In this document: piece by piece, positions 24,692 to 35,318 of the stretch
Numbering within the stretch: the first letter of the stretch is position 1
Layout: the number at the start of each line of letters is the position of its first letter
Assembly (NCBI GenBank): GCA_965178125.1
Contig: OZ237768.1
Coordinates: 434,001 to 498,000 of the forward strand
Direction of reading: 5' to 3'
Source: Bilabrum cf. latius
Taxonomy: Eukaryota > Bigyra: Bicosoecida > Bigyra > Bicosoecida
DNA length: 64,000 bases
Made by a program: the position numbers and the translations under genes
The notes under the pieces: model-generated
The model's input: only the letters and a program-made list of their open reading frames with translations
What the model was told of the DNA's origin: nothing
The model's database searches: none

Positions 24692-25728
24692 GCCTGCAAA
24701 TCTGAGGTAGACGCGACCGTATCACTTTGCGCTGACGCAGTGGGAGGCAAGGAACTTGAAGGAAGGAACGAACGCCGCGCGCCGTGAGCGGACTCCGGAA
24801 CTTCGTTGAACCTACTGGTACTATACTATTAGAAATTTGGCGGCCCCAGACGGGCATCTGAAGCTTTGCGGCACTCGACCTCCGTCCACGATGGGGGCAT
24901 GGTGATTCTATTGAGGTAAAAGTGAGTATATATGGTATGAATGTCGGATCGTCATGCCTGCGCCCGTTGAGGCTCGCAGCGTCACCGTACTACAGCCTAG
25001 TAGGCCGTTCCGATTTGGTTGGTCTTCGTGATTTAGGCCGTTTCCTGTCAGGTGCTAGAACGCATCTGGGCGAAGGGAACGGCAAGGCTAGCACGCTCCC
25101 GGATCTGGAGCAGGCAACAAGTCCTGGAGGCGGACTATGTGGCGGTCTGGTGGCGAGAGGCTGAACGCCTCACGCCTCGCCAGGCCCCTTGCGCATGCTC
25201 CCTCACTGCGGACGTTCGACTGGGTCTGACTCCCAGGAGATCTCAACGAGTGACACGGGTCCTAGGCATGTATCGGTCTTAACCAGACCAACTATTTCTT
25301 TAGAGGCCTTTTCAGGTCCTGACTGGCTCCGCCAACGCGGGTACAGCTGGGTCCCCTGTTAATGTGCGCGTTACTTTGGTGGCAGTCCTCGCCGACCAGA
25401 CCTCTCAGCGAAAAGGGCCCGGGGGCACAGAGGGGGCCCAGACCCCCCAGACCCTACCCATCTGTGCCCCCCCCTCTATCTCGGCCAATACTTGGAATTA
25501 AATCAAACCAAGGGCACCAATGGACTTGTCTCGACGAGTAGAGTCGTCTAGCATCGTCGGGGTGGGCAGCCCGACGAATTCCGCGCACCTCTTAAAAACA
25601 CACACTACCACGCCAATCTGATTAATGGTCCAAAACCAGCATTTTGATATCTTCTACAATACCGAATGGGCCAAACCAACTCAGACTGAGCAAAATATGT
25701 AATGTATTTGTATTCTATTCGTCAAGGC
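24692..25728. other. Intergenic, no supported gene; hairpin-forming G/C runs
   Basis: No convincing gene. At 25421-25471 GGGGGCACAGA is followed by its inverse TCTGTGCCCCC, a potential stem or transposon end. Confidence 0.4.
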
Positions 25729-25926
25729 TCACGTATAGCAAGCTTGCATCAACCTGCGGAATGTTGGCATCCTATATGAATTCCTTTTGAGCATCGTCTT
25801 GCTGACGTCGAGGTCCAGCCGCACACGAGCTGCCAGCAATCGGCCACTGGTAAGGAGGCTACTCCTCCTAGGGTCCGCGCCTGCCTTACCGACTGAGAAC
25901 TTGCGCTCAGCCTCTGCACTAGACAC
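25729..25926 (-). pseudogene. hAT transposase C-terminal fragment
   Basis: The encoded stretch PVSSAEAERKFSVGKAG...DPRRSSLL matches the conserved C-terminal dimerisation motif of hAT-family transposases (xPxSSAxxERxFS followed by R..L). The catalytic core is missing. On the virus-proximal side (to about 26460) a frame with ICGMCAV could be a BED-finger remnant. This hAT relic appears to have truncated the lectin gene at 26461. Confidence 0.6.
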
Positions 25927-26460
25927 TGGTTAGAGTAACACGGTCTTGATTACCCGCACTACAGCTAGCATGCTCTTGCGTGATCGGGCCATCGCCGGGG
26001 TAGATTCACTCCGCCTGTGCATGGTCACAGCACGACCTGCAGCTGCCCTGGCCTGAGAAGAACTGGAGGAGGACGACGAGAAGACGAACCTGGCTGAGCC
26101 AATGGAGCCATGCTGCCTGCCTCACCATCGTGCTCATCACTATGCTGTCGGGCTGCCTCGTCGTGCGCTTGTCTGCATTACGCCACTGATGCCGCCGGCT
26201 GTGGCTCAGTCGCGGCCTTCGGTCTACCCCTCTTTTCCCCAATCCTTCCGTGGTTCTTCTTATCAACTGGTTAATAACAAGCTTACTTTTCGTGGTTTTT
26301 CGCGTAGAAGTTGCCGTGTAGTCGCCACACCTCGAATATCGCTTGGTGACTTTGCCGTCGACCGCGCACATTCCGCAAATCGTGCTGCCGTCTGGAGAAC
26401 GATAGAAGAAGCAGGACGAGCTTACGGGGCCTTGAGATCTGCCTTGATCACGCGATCTTG

Positions 26461-26686
26461 ATTGTATCCGCGAGAGGTACTTGCCAGTATCCGTGTGGAT
26501 GATGGCCAGGTCTCCCTGCGTGCTGCACGATGCATCCGTCAAGACCAGCGCACAGTGGCCTGCAACCTTGTGCTCATGGGTGGTCGCGACGACTGAATCA
26601 ATGATCAGCCTGCAGGCATTTCGGAGCCACACCATAGTTGGACCCTTGGACAGGCCATTACCGAGTGGTCCGATGGCTGAATGCAA
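26461..26686 (-). pseudogene. Virus-interrupted lectin gene D, middle part
   Basis: The minus strand continues the lectin first domain directly after the viral insertion: HSAIGPLGNGLSKGP...CALVLTDASCSTQGDLAII...RIQS. It then stops matching lectin sequence at about 26461, where hAT-like sequence begins. Its other half is at 53629-53900. Confidence 0.85.
26682..26686 (+). other. Target-site duplication, left (TGCAA)
   Basis: TGCAA directly precedes the CCCCCCGCTACGG terminus and is repeated after the right terminus at 53629-53633. It falls within lectin codons (GEIL-H). Confidence 0.85.
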
Positions 26687-27107
26687 CCCCCCGCTACGGT
26701 AATAAATAAATTTATTCCCTTCGGTTAAGGAAACAAGTTTCAATAATTACGTTCAGTCAGAGCTAAAGCTCTTCCCTCTCTCCATTCCTTTTGTCGCTAG
26801 TCGCTCCAAAAGTCAAGGTGAGCCTCTTCATACTGCTACTTCATATAACTGCTTTATCCTTCTAATTATAGAAAATCAATTATATATAAAACTCTATACG
26901 ATGACCATATCCACAAATTGCGTATTAGTATATGTATTATTTAGCAAAACGTGGATGTAGCCCTCTTGTGAAGGTGTTATGGGACTCTAGCCATTTTCTA
27001 GCCAAAAGTTCCATCACTTTATGGGACTCCATTATTCAACCTTCTAAACTACCTTCATTATACCCCCTTATCCTCGCTTATACCTTCACAAATGGAACAA
27101 ACGCGCT
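26687..27107 (+). repeat. Left terminal inverted repeat, 421 bp
   Basis: It begins CCCCCCGCTACGGTAATAAA and ends ...AACAAACGCGCT. The inverse complement lies at 53208-53628 with equal length and near identity by eye. It contains a dyad (TATCCACAAATTGC ... GCAAAACGTGGAT) and direct repeats of TATGGGACTC. Confidence 0.92.
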
Positions 27108-27129
27108 TTTATTTTTAAATTGTTATAGA

Positions 27130-27150
27130 GCGTTTAAATTGACTTAAAAA
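27130..27150 (+). promoter_or_regulatory. Early-type promoter motif
   Basis: GCGTTTAAATTGACTTAAA lies 26 nt before the ATG at 27177; one of eight occurrences with constant spacing. Confidence 0.7.
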
Positions 27151-27176
27151 ATATATTTATTATAGGTATATACAGA

Positions 27177-28196
27177 ATGGAATTATTAAAATGGGAAAAT
27201 GGAACCTTGAAAGCTACACAACCAAAAGAATATTATGAACGAAATGGATTTTAGGTTAATTTTGAAGGGAAAACCTATCATATAGCAATGGATAAAGATT
27301 ATATAAGATGGTTTTTGAAGGACTATAAACCTTATGAAATAATAACAACATTCATAACAGATATGAGTGAAGTATTCAATGGATAGGATAAATTTAATGA
27401 ACCTTTGAATACTTGGGATGTTTCAAATGTTAAGGATATGAGTTTAATGTTTCAAAGTTGTAGAAGCTTTAATCAACCATTGAGCAATTGGGATGTTTCT
27501 AAGGTTGAAAAAATGTCGTCTATGTTCTATTTTTGTTCTAAATTCAATCAATCATTGAACGATTGGAATGTTAGTAATGTTAGGGATATGAGTGGTATGT
27601 TTGGTTCTTGTTCAAGATTCAATCAACCATTGGATAATTGGGATGTTTCTAAGGTTGAAAATATGTCCTCTATGTTTAATGGATGTTGGAACTTCAATCA
27701 ACCATTGGATAATTGGGATGTTTCTAACGTTGAAAATATGTCCTCTATGTTCCATTATTCTGAATTCAATCAATCATTGAACGATTGGAATGTTAGTAAT
27801 GTTAGGGATATGAGTGGTATGTTTGGTTCTTGTTCAAGATTCAATCAACCATTGGGTAATTGGGATGTTTCTAACGTTGAATATATATCCTCTATGTTTA
27901 ATGGATGTTAGAACTTCAATCAACCATTGGATAATTGGGATGTTTCCAATGTCTAGAGTAAGTTTTAGATGTTAAAAGATTGTGAAAGTTTCAATCATTT
28001 AGAGAACGGTATTAAGGGTATAAGAATTGATTATTCTACAACATTGATACCGTTGTTAGAAAGACGAAAACATAAAACCATTAAAAAAACAAAGAAATAT
28101 AGAGAGGAATTAATTGCTAAAGCGTGGCACCCTTCAAGATTAGATTGGGTATTGGATAACGAGGAGCGAGACGAGATAGAGGATAATTTTAATTAA
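27177..28196 (+). CDS. BspA-like (DUF285) repeat protein 1
   Basis: 339 aa, TAA stop at 28194, with at least four in-frame TAGs. After an N-terminal head (MELLKWENGTLKATQPKEY) come about seven 22-26-residue repeats of the form FNQPLNNWDVSNVxDMSxMF, the BspA/DUF285 leucine-rich-type repeat known from bacterial surface proteins and giant-virus proteins. The C-terminus (AWHPSRLDWVLDNEERDEI) resembles a tail motif common on repeat proteins of large algal viruses. Probable role: protein-protein contact in the infected cell. Paralogue of the next gene. Confidence 0.8.
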
Positions 28197-28238
28197 TAGA
28201 ATTTTAATAATATTAATGATTATTTAATATTATAGTGT

Positions 28239-28259
28239 GAGTTTAAAAAGGCTTAAATA
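28239..28259 (+). promoter_or_regulatory. Early-type promoter motif
   Basis: GAGTTTAAAAAGGCTTAAATA lies 26 nt before the ATG at 28286. The following TATATTTATTATAGGTATAT is also shared with the paralogue's upstream region. Confidence 0.6.
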
Positions 28260-28285
28260 ATATATTTATTATAGGTATATACAGA

Positions 28286-29268
28286 ATGGAAGTTTTAAAA
28301 TGGGAAAATGGAACCTTGAAAGCTACAAAACCAAAAGAATATTATTTTAGAAAAGATAATTATATTGTGAAATTTGAAGGTAAAACATATTACGTAGCTA
28401 AAGATACAGATTTTCTTCTTCACGCATTGTAGTTTTTGAAACCTGAATTATTAGTAACAACAAAACAACGGCATGAGCCGGAACGGCCACTGCCGCGCTG
28501 CCCCGCCCCCTTCCCTAAGGAAGGAGACGAGGGAATGCCTCGCAAGCTGCTGGTCGCACTGGCGGTTGCAACCTCGCGTTGGTAGACCGGAGCCTGTGTT
28601 CGAGTCTCGAACGCATCGCCACATCAACCCCGAACCCCATTCGGCGTTAGCATTAGAATATGTTAAACCTATTTGATAATATGATAATTGAATCACCAAT
28701 AAATTCATGGGATGTTTCAAATGTTAAAGATATGACCGATATGTTTTATGGGTGTCATTCGTTTAATCAACCTTTAAATAACTGGGATGTTTCAAATGTT
28801 GAAGATATGGGCGGTATGTTTAATGAGTGTCATTCGTTTAACCAACCATTGAATAATTGGAATGTTTCAAATGTTGAAGATATGAGTGAAATGTTTAATG
28901 ATTGCCATTCATTTAACCAACCATTGAATAATTGGAACGTTTCAAATGTTAAAGATATGTGCGGAATGTTTTATGATTGCCATTCACTAAATCAACCTTT
29001 AAATAACTGGGATGTTTCAAATGTTGTAGATATGGAATGTATGTTTTCTAATTGTTTTAGTTTTAATCATTTGGAGAATGGAATTAAGGATGAACGAATT
29101 GATTATTCCACGACATTAATCCCATCATTAGAAGAGCGGAAAGATGAAACAATTGAACAAACTAAAAAAATCAAAGAAGAATTAATTTCTAGAGCGTGGC
29201 ACCCTTCAAGATTAGATTGGGTATTGGATAACGAGGAGCGAGACGAGATAGAGGATAATTTTAATTAA
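28286..29268 (+). pseudogene. BspA-like repeat protein 2, interrupted by an inserted repeat
   Basis: The head (MEVLKWENGTLKATKPKEYY) starts at 28286. The frame is broken by a GC-rich insertion at about 28466-28653, and the repeats resume in another frame near 28660 (SPINSWDVSNVKDMTDMF ...) up to TAA 29268, with the same AWHPSRLDWVLDNEE tail as copy 1. The distal part could still be made from the ATG at 28660 (202 aa). Confidence 0.75.
28466..28653. repeat. GC-rich short repeat inserted in viral gene
   Basis: Its composition contrasts sharply with the AT-rich surroundings. The end CATCAACCCCGAACCCCATT followed by CGGCGTTAG matches 21826-21856 in the host flank. A TGTTCGAGTCTCG segment resembles a polymerase III B-box, so a tRNA-derived SINE is possible. 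No clear target duplication. Confidence 0.55.
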
Positions 29269-29309
29269 GTTTTATTATAATAATTATTTTATTTTTAATT
29301 ATTATAGAT

Positions 29310-29657
29310 ATGGTTTATATTGTATCATTAGCGTGGGGTAGTGAATGTTATCATACACACTGGGTTAAAAAGTTTAATAATAAGGAAGAAGCACAAAAGC
29401 TTTATACTGACACTTTAAAAGACCAAGCGAAGAGAGTTGTATGGAGTGATAATTGGAAAGAAGAATATAAAAAGGAAGCAGAAGGTCAAGTTGAAAGTTT
29501 TAATGATGACAACGGAACCGATTTCAAACTATTGAAAGAAGAAGAAATTGATAACCTTACTAATAGTGAATTAGAAGAGTATATAGAATTATCGTTGATG
29601 TATGCTGAAGAATATGATGATTCAAATGAATGGTTTGATATTGAGTTTTTAGAATAA
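29310..29657 (+). CDS. Small acidic viral protein, function unknown
   Basis: 115 aa with no in-frame TAG. Begins MVYIVSLAWGSECYHTHW; the middle is Lys/Glu-rich and the C-terminus is acidic (EEYDDSNEWFDIEFLE). No family recognised. It does not carry the early motif. Confidence 0.6.
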   Translation: MVYIVSLAWGSECYHTHWVKKFNNKEEAQKLYTDTLKDQAKRVVWSDNWKEEYKKEAEGQVESFNDDNGTDFKLLKEEEIDNLTNSELEEYIELSLMYAEEYDDSNEWFDIEFLE

Positions 29658-29704
29658 ATTTTTGAATTTTAATAATACTATTATTATTATTATTAATATA
29701 TAGT

Positions 29705-30121
29705 TTAATCCTTGGGTAAGATAAAGTCATCTATAGCCTTTTTGATGATGTCATCCTTCTATTTCTTTATTGATTTCTCAATGGCTTCCTTCTCTTTTTT
29801 AACCAATAAATCTATGGCTACGGTATCATTTAAGTCTTCACTTAGGCATTCAACATTTTCTTCATTTAGCTTGTGTATTATTCTAAATGGTTGAACGAAA
29901 TATGATATATAATCAATTTCTTCAAATTCACTTAATACTCTTTTTTTAAGTCGTTCATTACAATCTGGAGGGACACGAAGGTCATCAAGTTGAAAATGCT
30001 TTAACATTGATGGTTTGTGCTTCTCAACATAAATATATACGATTGACATAAAAGTGGAGATGCTTTTATTCTTGAGTACCTTTTTAACGTTGACACTTGA
30101 TAACAGGAACTTAACGAACAT
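29705..30121 (-). CDS. Viral protein of unknown function, 138 aa
   Basis: ATG 30121 to TAA 29705; one TAG is read near the C-terminus (SIKK-TAG-KDDIIKKAIDDF). It has a hydrophobic-helical N-terminus (MFVKFLLSSVNV) and a charged C-terminal helix. No motif recognised. Confidence 0.6.
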
Positions 30122-30222
30122 ATTATAATGTAGCCCAATATTTTATTTTAATTTATTAAACCCGTTTTATAAAATTCTATAGTTTAAAAAAAATAAAAAA
30201 AATATCTAGTAATTATATATAA

Positions 30223-30594
30223 ATGGATAAATTACAAAAAGTGATTAATACCCGCTCAAAGTTAAAGAATGAATTTCTTGATATTGTAGAAGACTTTAAG
30301 AAGACCAATCGTGAATTAGAACAAAAGTTAAAGCAACTAAAAATAAAAGAGACAGAATTAAAAAATAAAGTGAATAGTAAATTAACCGCTCTTAATGTGG
30401 AATATAAAGAGGTGAGCAAAAAGAAAGCAGAAGCTATAGCCCCTTATATGAAAACTTTAAAAGCATTAAAAGGAAGGATGACTGGATTGACAAAGAAAGA
30501 CAAGGACAAGCTGATTGACGTTCATCAAGAGATAAGGAAAATTAAAGAATAGATTAAAGTAAATGAAGCTATTAATAGGCTTTTTAATTCGTGA
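30223..30594 (+). CDS. Coiled-coil viral protein
   Basis: 123 aa, TGA stop at 30592, one TAG after EIRKIKE. It is almost entirely Lys/Glu/Leu helical with heptad-like spacing (LEQKLKQLKIKETELKNKV). TATATAA lies directly before the ATG, as for virion genes. Possibly a structural or scaffolding component. Confidence 0.65.
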
Positions 30595-30634
30595 ATAATT
30601 AATTTATAAATATTAAAATCAATTAATATATATA

Positions 30635-31792
30635 ATGAGTAAGAGAGGAAAGAAAAAAGATAATGATATTAATGAGTCAAGTTTTGGATTTAATACGAAG
30701 TCTATCACGAACGATTTAATGAAGCCGATAAAGAAACCGAAAGGATTGAATTATGTTAAATATTATAAACCTACTAAAGAGGGGCTTATCCAATAGGCTG
30801 ATTTATTGTATCTCCCTTACGCTACCAAGAACGATTCAAAATATTTATTAGTTGTGATAGATACGAGCGGGTTAGCGTTAGATTTTGAAGAGTTAAAGGA
30901 TAGAGGGGCGGAGGATGTGATAAAAGCTTTTCAAAAAATCTATAAAAGAAATTATTTAATGAAACCTAAAATGATACGAACAGATAAAGGGGGAGAATTT
31001 GATAATGAATTATTTAAAGAATATCTAAAGAAGAATAAGATAGAGCATATATTTTCAAGAGTGAAGCGTAAATCGTAGATGGCTTTGGTGGAGAGATTGA
31101 ATGAGGAAATAGGGAGAGCTATATTTTATTATTTGAATTCATAGGAGATAAGAACGGGGACAACTATTACGAACTGGAGACATTTAATACCAAAGTTGAG
31201 GGAGATATTAAACGAGCGTTATAAAACAAGATAGGAAATGTTGAATAAGAAAAGGGAGAATCTACCATATATACCGCCTAGATGTTAGGGTGAAGTATGT
31301 GATGTATTAAATGAGGGCGAAATGGTAAGAATAGGATTAGATTATCCTAGAAGTATAGAAGGGATAAAGGAAACCGGAGCATTTAGGGCGGGAGATATTA
31401 AATATAGCGTAAAGCCTTATAAAATTGAAAGAGTAATAATAAAACCAGATAACCCCCCATTATATAAAATTGAGGGCATACCCTATACATACTTTAATAG
31501 AGATTAGTTGTTATTAGCATCTAAACCATACGAGAATAAAGCACAAGATATATTTATAATTGAAAAATTGATAAGAAAGAATAAAAATAATACATACAGG
31601 GTTAAATGGAAAGATTCATATGTTGATGAGGCTACTAAAAGAAAATATTAGAATGATATAGGTAAAATAATAAAGAGAAGAAAGAATCAAGAGGGACAAG
31701 ATGAATATTTAATTCAATGGAAGATAACAACGGAGCCGGCTAAAAATATATCAAAAACTCTAAAGGATAATTTTAATAATAAGACTAAATAA
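30635..31792 (+). CDS. rve-family (DDE) integrase
   Basis: 385 aa with at least seven in-frame TAGs. The catalytic triad is D56 (ADLLYLPYA), D117 (RTDKGGEF) and E153 (ALVERLNEE). Exactly 35 residues separate D117 and E153 only if the TAG at 31076 is counted, giving the DD35E signature of retroviral/Maverick integrases. The C-terminal part (FIIEKLIRKNKNNTYRVKWK and EYLIQWK) resembles a chromodomain, which could guide insertion. It presumably catalysed the integration that left the 5-bp target duplication. TATATATA precedes the ATG. Confidence 0.9.
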
Positions 31793-31828
31793 ATATTATT
31801 AATTTATATTTTAATAATATTCAAATAA

Positions 31829-32446
31829 TTACACTCTGTAGGTCATATTATAGACTGACATAACCATCTATGAAAGCCCTTCAAACGTATTATACACGCT
31901 ATACTCATTAGGGTTAAAACTTTTCAAAAATTCAGCTCGTGAATGTCTTGCTACATCCTTATCTTCATTATCTAAATCTTTATGGATTTTGCTATACAGT
32001 TTATCGCTGGGTATAGCTACGCATATGCTGGATTTTTTGAATATTTCTTGTGCTAGTTCAAAATCACTTGTTAAAAAGACTGCTCTATGTTCTGCTTTCT
32101 ATAACCAATTTTTCTTTACAGACTCAATACTTTTTTTCATAAGTTCAAATTTTAATAATTTAGCCGTTGATAAGTCCCCTCTTCGTTCTGCTTCGTTTAG
32201 GTATAAAACCTGTTTGGTGTCAGCATTAACTTTAAGGACTTCATCTAAATCAACTAATAGAATATTCGGGTCTATAGACGTTAAACTTTTGTTAAGTGAG
32301 CTTTTACCTCCTTTTCGTGGAAGGACTAAACACAATTTTTTACGATTCGCAAGTGAGGAACATAAGTTCCAAAGGAAGCATCCCGCATATCCTAGAGGAA
32401 CCAACACCCCACCAACCGTGCTTGCTGTTGCTACTAACTCTGCCAT
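31829..32446 (-). CDS. Membrane-anchored P-loop-like protein
   Basis: 205 aa, ATG 32446 to TAA 31829, with TAGs at two positions. A hydrophobic N-terminal segment (VGGVLVPLGYAGCFLWNLC) is followed by a Walker A-like LPRKGGKSS and an acidic ILLVDLDEV, suggesting an NTP-binding fold. No precise family recognised. TATATATA sits right before the ATG. Confidence 0.6.
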
Positions 32447-32491
32447 TATATATATCTATACAAAACAAAATATTATTATCCTATAGACTAA

Positions 32492-34573
32492 TTATTTTAA
32501 TAATCTTAGTTTTTCAAAGTGTTGATATAAGATTTGTTTTACCTTGTCCTTCACATTATGATTACCTTTACCACCGGCTACATTAAAATATTCTTGTTCA
32601 ATTTGTCCTCCTTTATGCTTGCCACATCCACAACTACCGCCCCTGTTCTATGTTTTTATTTTCTAATCAATAATTAAATTAATAGCTTTCATTAACATAT
32701 TATAAGGGTCTTTATTTCCGAAACCTTGAGCTGGTGGTGAATATGTCCATTGAGGCTTCCCGCTTAATTCATATCCCGTATCGTTTAGTCTTGATTTTGC
32801 TAATGTTCTATCACTTCTGGTTGCTCTTCCTTCTGTATTTGCTCTAGCTACTAAGGACCTAACAGCATCAGTTGATAAATTAGGTTGTAAGACTCCGGCT
32901 TTAAGCCTTCGTACAATATATTTTAAAGTGTTAATTGTTGGGCTGGCGTCTGTTGGATTTATTCCTCTTGCTTTTAACTATGATAATATTTCATTTTTAT
33001 TGCCTTTAGCATTTATTGATTTTCCTATTGATTTGGCTATTTCATCATCTGTTTTCTGTGGTTCTTGTGGTTCTGCTGGTTCTTGTGCTGGTTCTGCTGG
33101 TTGTGCTTGTTGTGCTGGTTCTACGGCTTCTCCATCTCTTGGTTCTTCATCTGGGGCTCCCCTCCGTTCTCTAGCTTGTCTTTCTTTTTCTTCTTGTTGT
33201 CTTTGTGCTTCATCTCGTTCTGCCTGTGCTTGTCTTTGTCTGAATTGAACTTCTGTAAGTTGTCTTCCAAATTCATCTGTAATAGGTTCTCCATCTTCAT
33301 CTACTGCCATCGCTTCACCTTTTCCTCTGTCTTGACCTGCGGGGGGTGCTGGTGCTTGTGGTTGTGAGCCTGTTTTTCCTGTTAAATAACTGATACCATC
33401 CATAACCGATTGTCCTAAAGAACCAAATGTGCTTTGTTGTTGTTCTGGTGATTGTCCTTGTTGTTGTTCTGGTGATTGTCCTTGTGGTTCTGGTGATTGT
33501 AAGAATCCACTAGGTGGAACTGGTGCGGGTGATACTTTTGAAAACTAGCCTGATAAATTTCTACTGGCGTTCTCCCCTTCTTCTTCTTGTCCTGATGATT
33601 GTGATGCCTCTTGTTCTTGTGCTTCTTGTTTAAGTTCTGATAATTTCTTCTTAGCACTTTTTATAAAATCAACTTTAGACCGTCCTTTTACACCTTTAAC
33701 ATTTGACTCTCTAAGTATTTTTGCTAGTTCGGTTTTCTTTGGTGCTTTTCTACTACTTGAAGGATTGGCGTTTGCTACTCTTTCAAGTGCTTCAATTTGT
33801 TCTTGTAGTTCTGGGCTTAATGCTTCTTGTGGTGTTGGAGGGGGTTTTGGTCTTGGTTCTGGTGGCGGTTGCGGGTTATCTGGTTCAGGTCTATCAGGTT
33901 GCGGGTCATCTCTTTGCTATTGTTGAACGGCTTCAGGAGGATTTAAAACATCCTATAAAGCATTAACAGCGTCATCAACTTTTGTTAATTGTGAAACATT
34001 CTATCCTTGGGGGGTTTTCGTGATTCCAGCTTGTCGTAAAGCGTTTCGTATTTGAACTGCTTTTAATCCTCTCATATCGCTTGGTAATTGTTCTAATACT
34101 GCGTCCCGTTGTGCTTTAGTGGTTGTAAATAATCTCATATTAATATTTTTAATTCCATCAAATACCTTTTTCTTATCGCTTGCTGGTCCTACTACCTACC
34201 TTACATTAATATTATTAATGGTATCTACAACCTATCTTTTTAATTTATCCGGTAAATCTGGATTTCTATTTATAAATGATTGTAAATTTTCTATTTGATA
34301 AATTGGTAATTCTTTTTTAGCGTTCATAGTCTTAATATTTTTAATAATATTTTCAATTCCTTGTTGTTGTTGTTGTCTTTCAATTCTAACATCAATAGGA
34401 ACATAATTAGCACGAAGGAAAGCATCATCTTTTAGGGTTTTTCTTCTGGCTTCTGCTTCATCTTCTTCTTGCTATATCATTAATCTAACTTGTGGGTCAT
34501 TTTGTATCCTAAGTTGATTAGACCGTTTCTACATAATACCCTTCAGTAAATCATTAATTGTATTGTTTGACAT
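32492..34573 (-). CDS. Large Gln/Pro/Glu-rich viral protein, 693 aa
   Basis: One continuous frame from ATG 34573 to TAA 32492 with roughly sixteen TAGs. N-terminal helical part (MSNNTINDLLKGIM), a long disordered middle rich in Pro, Gln and Glu (PDRPEPDNPQPPPEPRPKPP; SPEQQQGQSPEQQQ), and a Gly/Cys/His patch near the end (GGSCGCGKHKGG). Its position in the late-type block and its size suggest a virion or assembly protein, but no family was recognised. Confidence 0.7.
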
Positions 34574-34650
34574 TGTATATATATATTATTAATGATATAA
34601 TTAATAATTTATAAACTTAAGAGATAATATGTCAATTGGTAGGCTGTCTT

Positions 34651-35211
34651 TTAAACTTCTTGCTTTCGGTTTTTCTTACATCTGTCTGTCCTTTGATGTC
34701 TCCTCAAATGACATCTTGTCGCCGTGGCTCCACATAATTCACAAATTATTTTTTCTGACTTATGGGCTTGTATTTTCTCTTTATTAGCTTCCCGATACTT
34801 TTTATTTGTGGCCTTTTCAGACTCCAAATTTTTCAATCGCCTCTCCTTTCGCTCCTAGGTGAGCCTTACCGAATGCTTTAAACGATACTCTTTCTAATAT
34901 TCTTTTATTTTTTCCTTGTTATCTATAACATATTCTTTTTGTGTTCGTCCTGCTATTCTATTATTACAACATTTTATTTGTCTCTACCAATATCCTTCCC
35001 TTCTAAGTAGCTACATTTTATTATCACAGGGGTATTCCTCTAGAAGTTCAATTTTGTATTTCCCCGCTTCTAATACATCAAAAGATGAACATCGTCCACG
35101 CTATCCTAGATTATATTTTCTAAAATCGTCTTTGTGTCCCCCTTTCCTTTTTGATAGGGTTTGAACTGTTGAGCCTATGTACGGTAAAATCTTCTTTACT
35201 GTTGAATACAT
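34651..35211 (-). CDS. GIY-YIG endonuclease-like protein with zinc finger
   Basis: 186 aa, ATG 35211 to TAA 34651, several TAGs. The N-terminus (LPYIGSTVQTLSKRKGGH) carries the YIG half and the conserved Arg of the GIY-YIG nuclease fold. Further on are LLEEYPCDNK and REGYW...NN motifs, typical of homing-type enzymes in large DNA viruses. NKEKI repeats follow, then a C2H2-like finger (CELCGATATRCHLRRH). The GIY triplet itself is degenerate (YSTVKKI). Likely a selfish or genome-processing nuclease. Confidence 0.75.
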
Positions 35212-35318
35212 AATATATATTTTTCCTTTCTTATAATCTGGCATATTGTATAATATATATGGGGGCATATCTTTAATTCGTTTTTATTCGTTTTTTCCTT
35301 AAGTATATATAGCACTAT

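Noticed and set aside
26681-26686. 6-bp target duplication, as usual for Mavericks
   Set aside because: Only TGCAA (5 bp) matches on both sides; the sixth base differs on either side.
26932-27147. 71-aa open frame in the left terminal repeat, repeated in the right repeat (53105-53383)
   Set aside because: It exists twice only because of the inverted repeats; the three internal copies of the block break the frame, and the conserved features are DNA dyads. It is better seen as non-coding.
28560-28620. Functional tRNA gene in the GC-rich insert
   Set aside because: A B-box-like TGTTCGAGTC is present, but no cloverleaf with a plausible anticodon arm could be drawn; a tRNA-derived repeat is the most that can be said.
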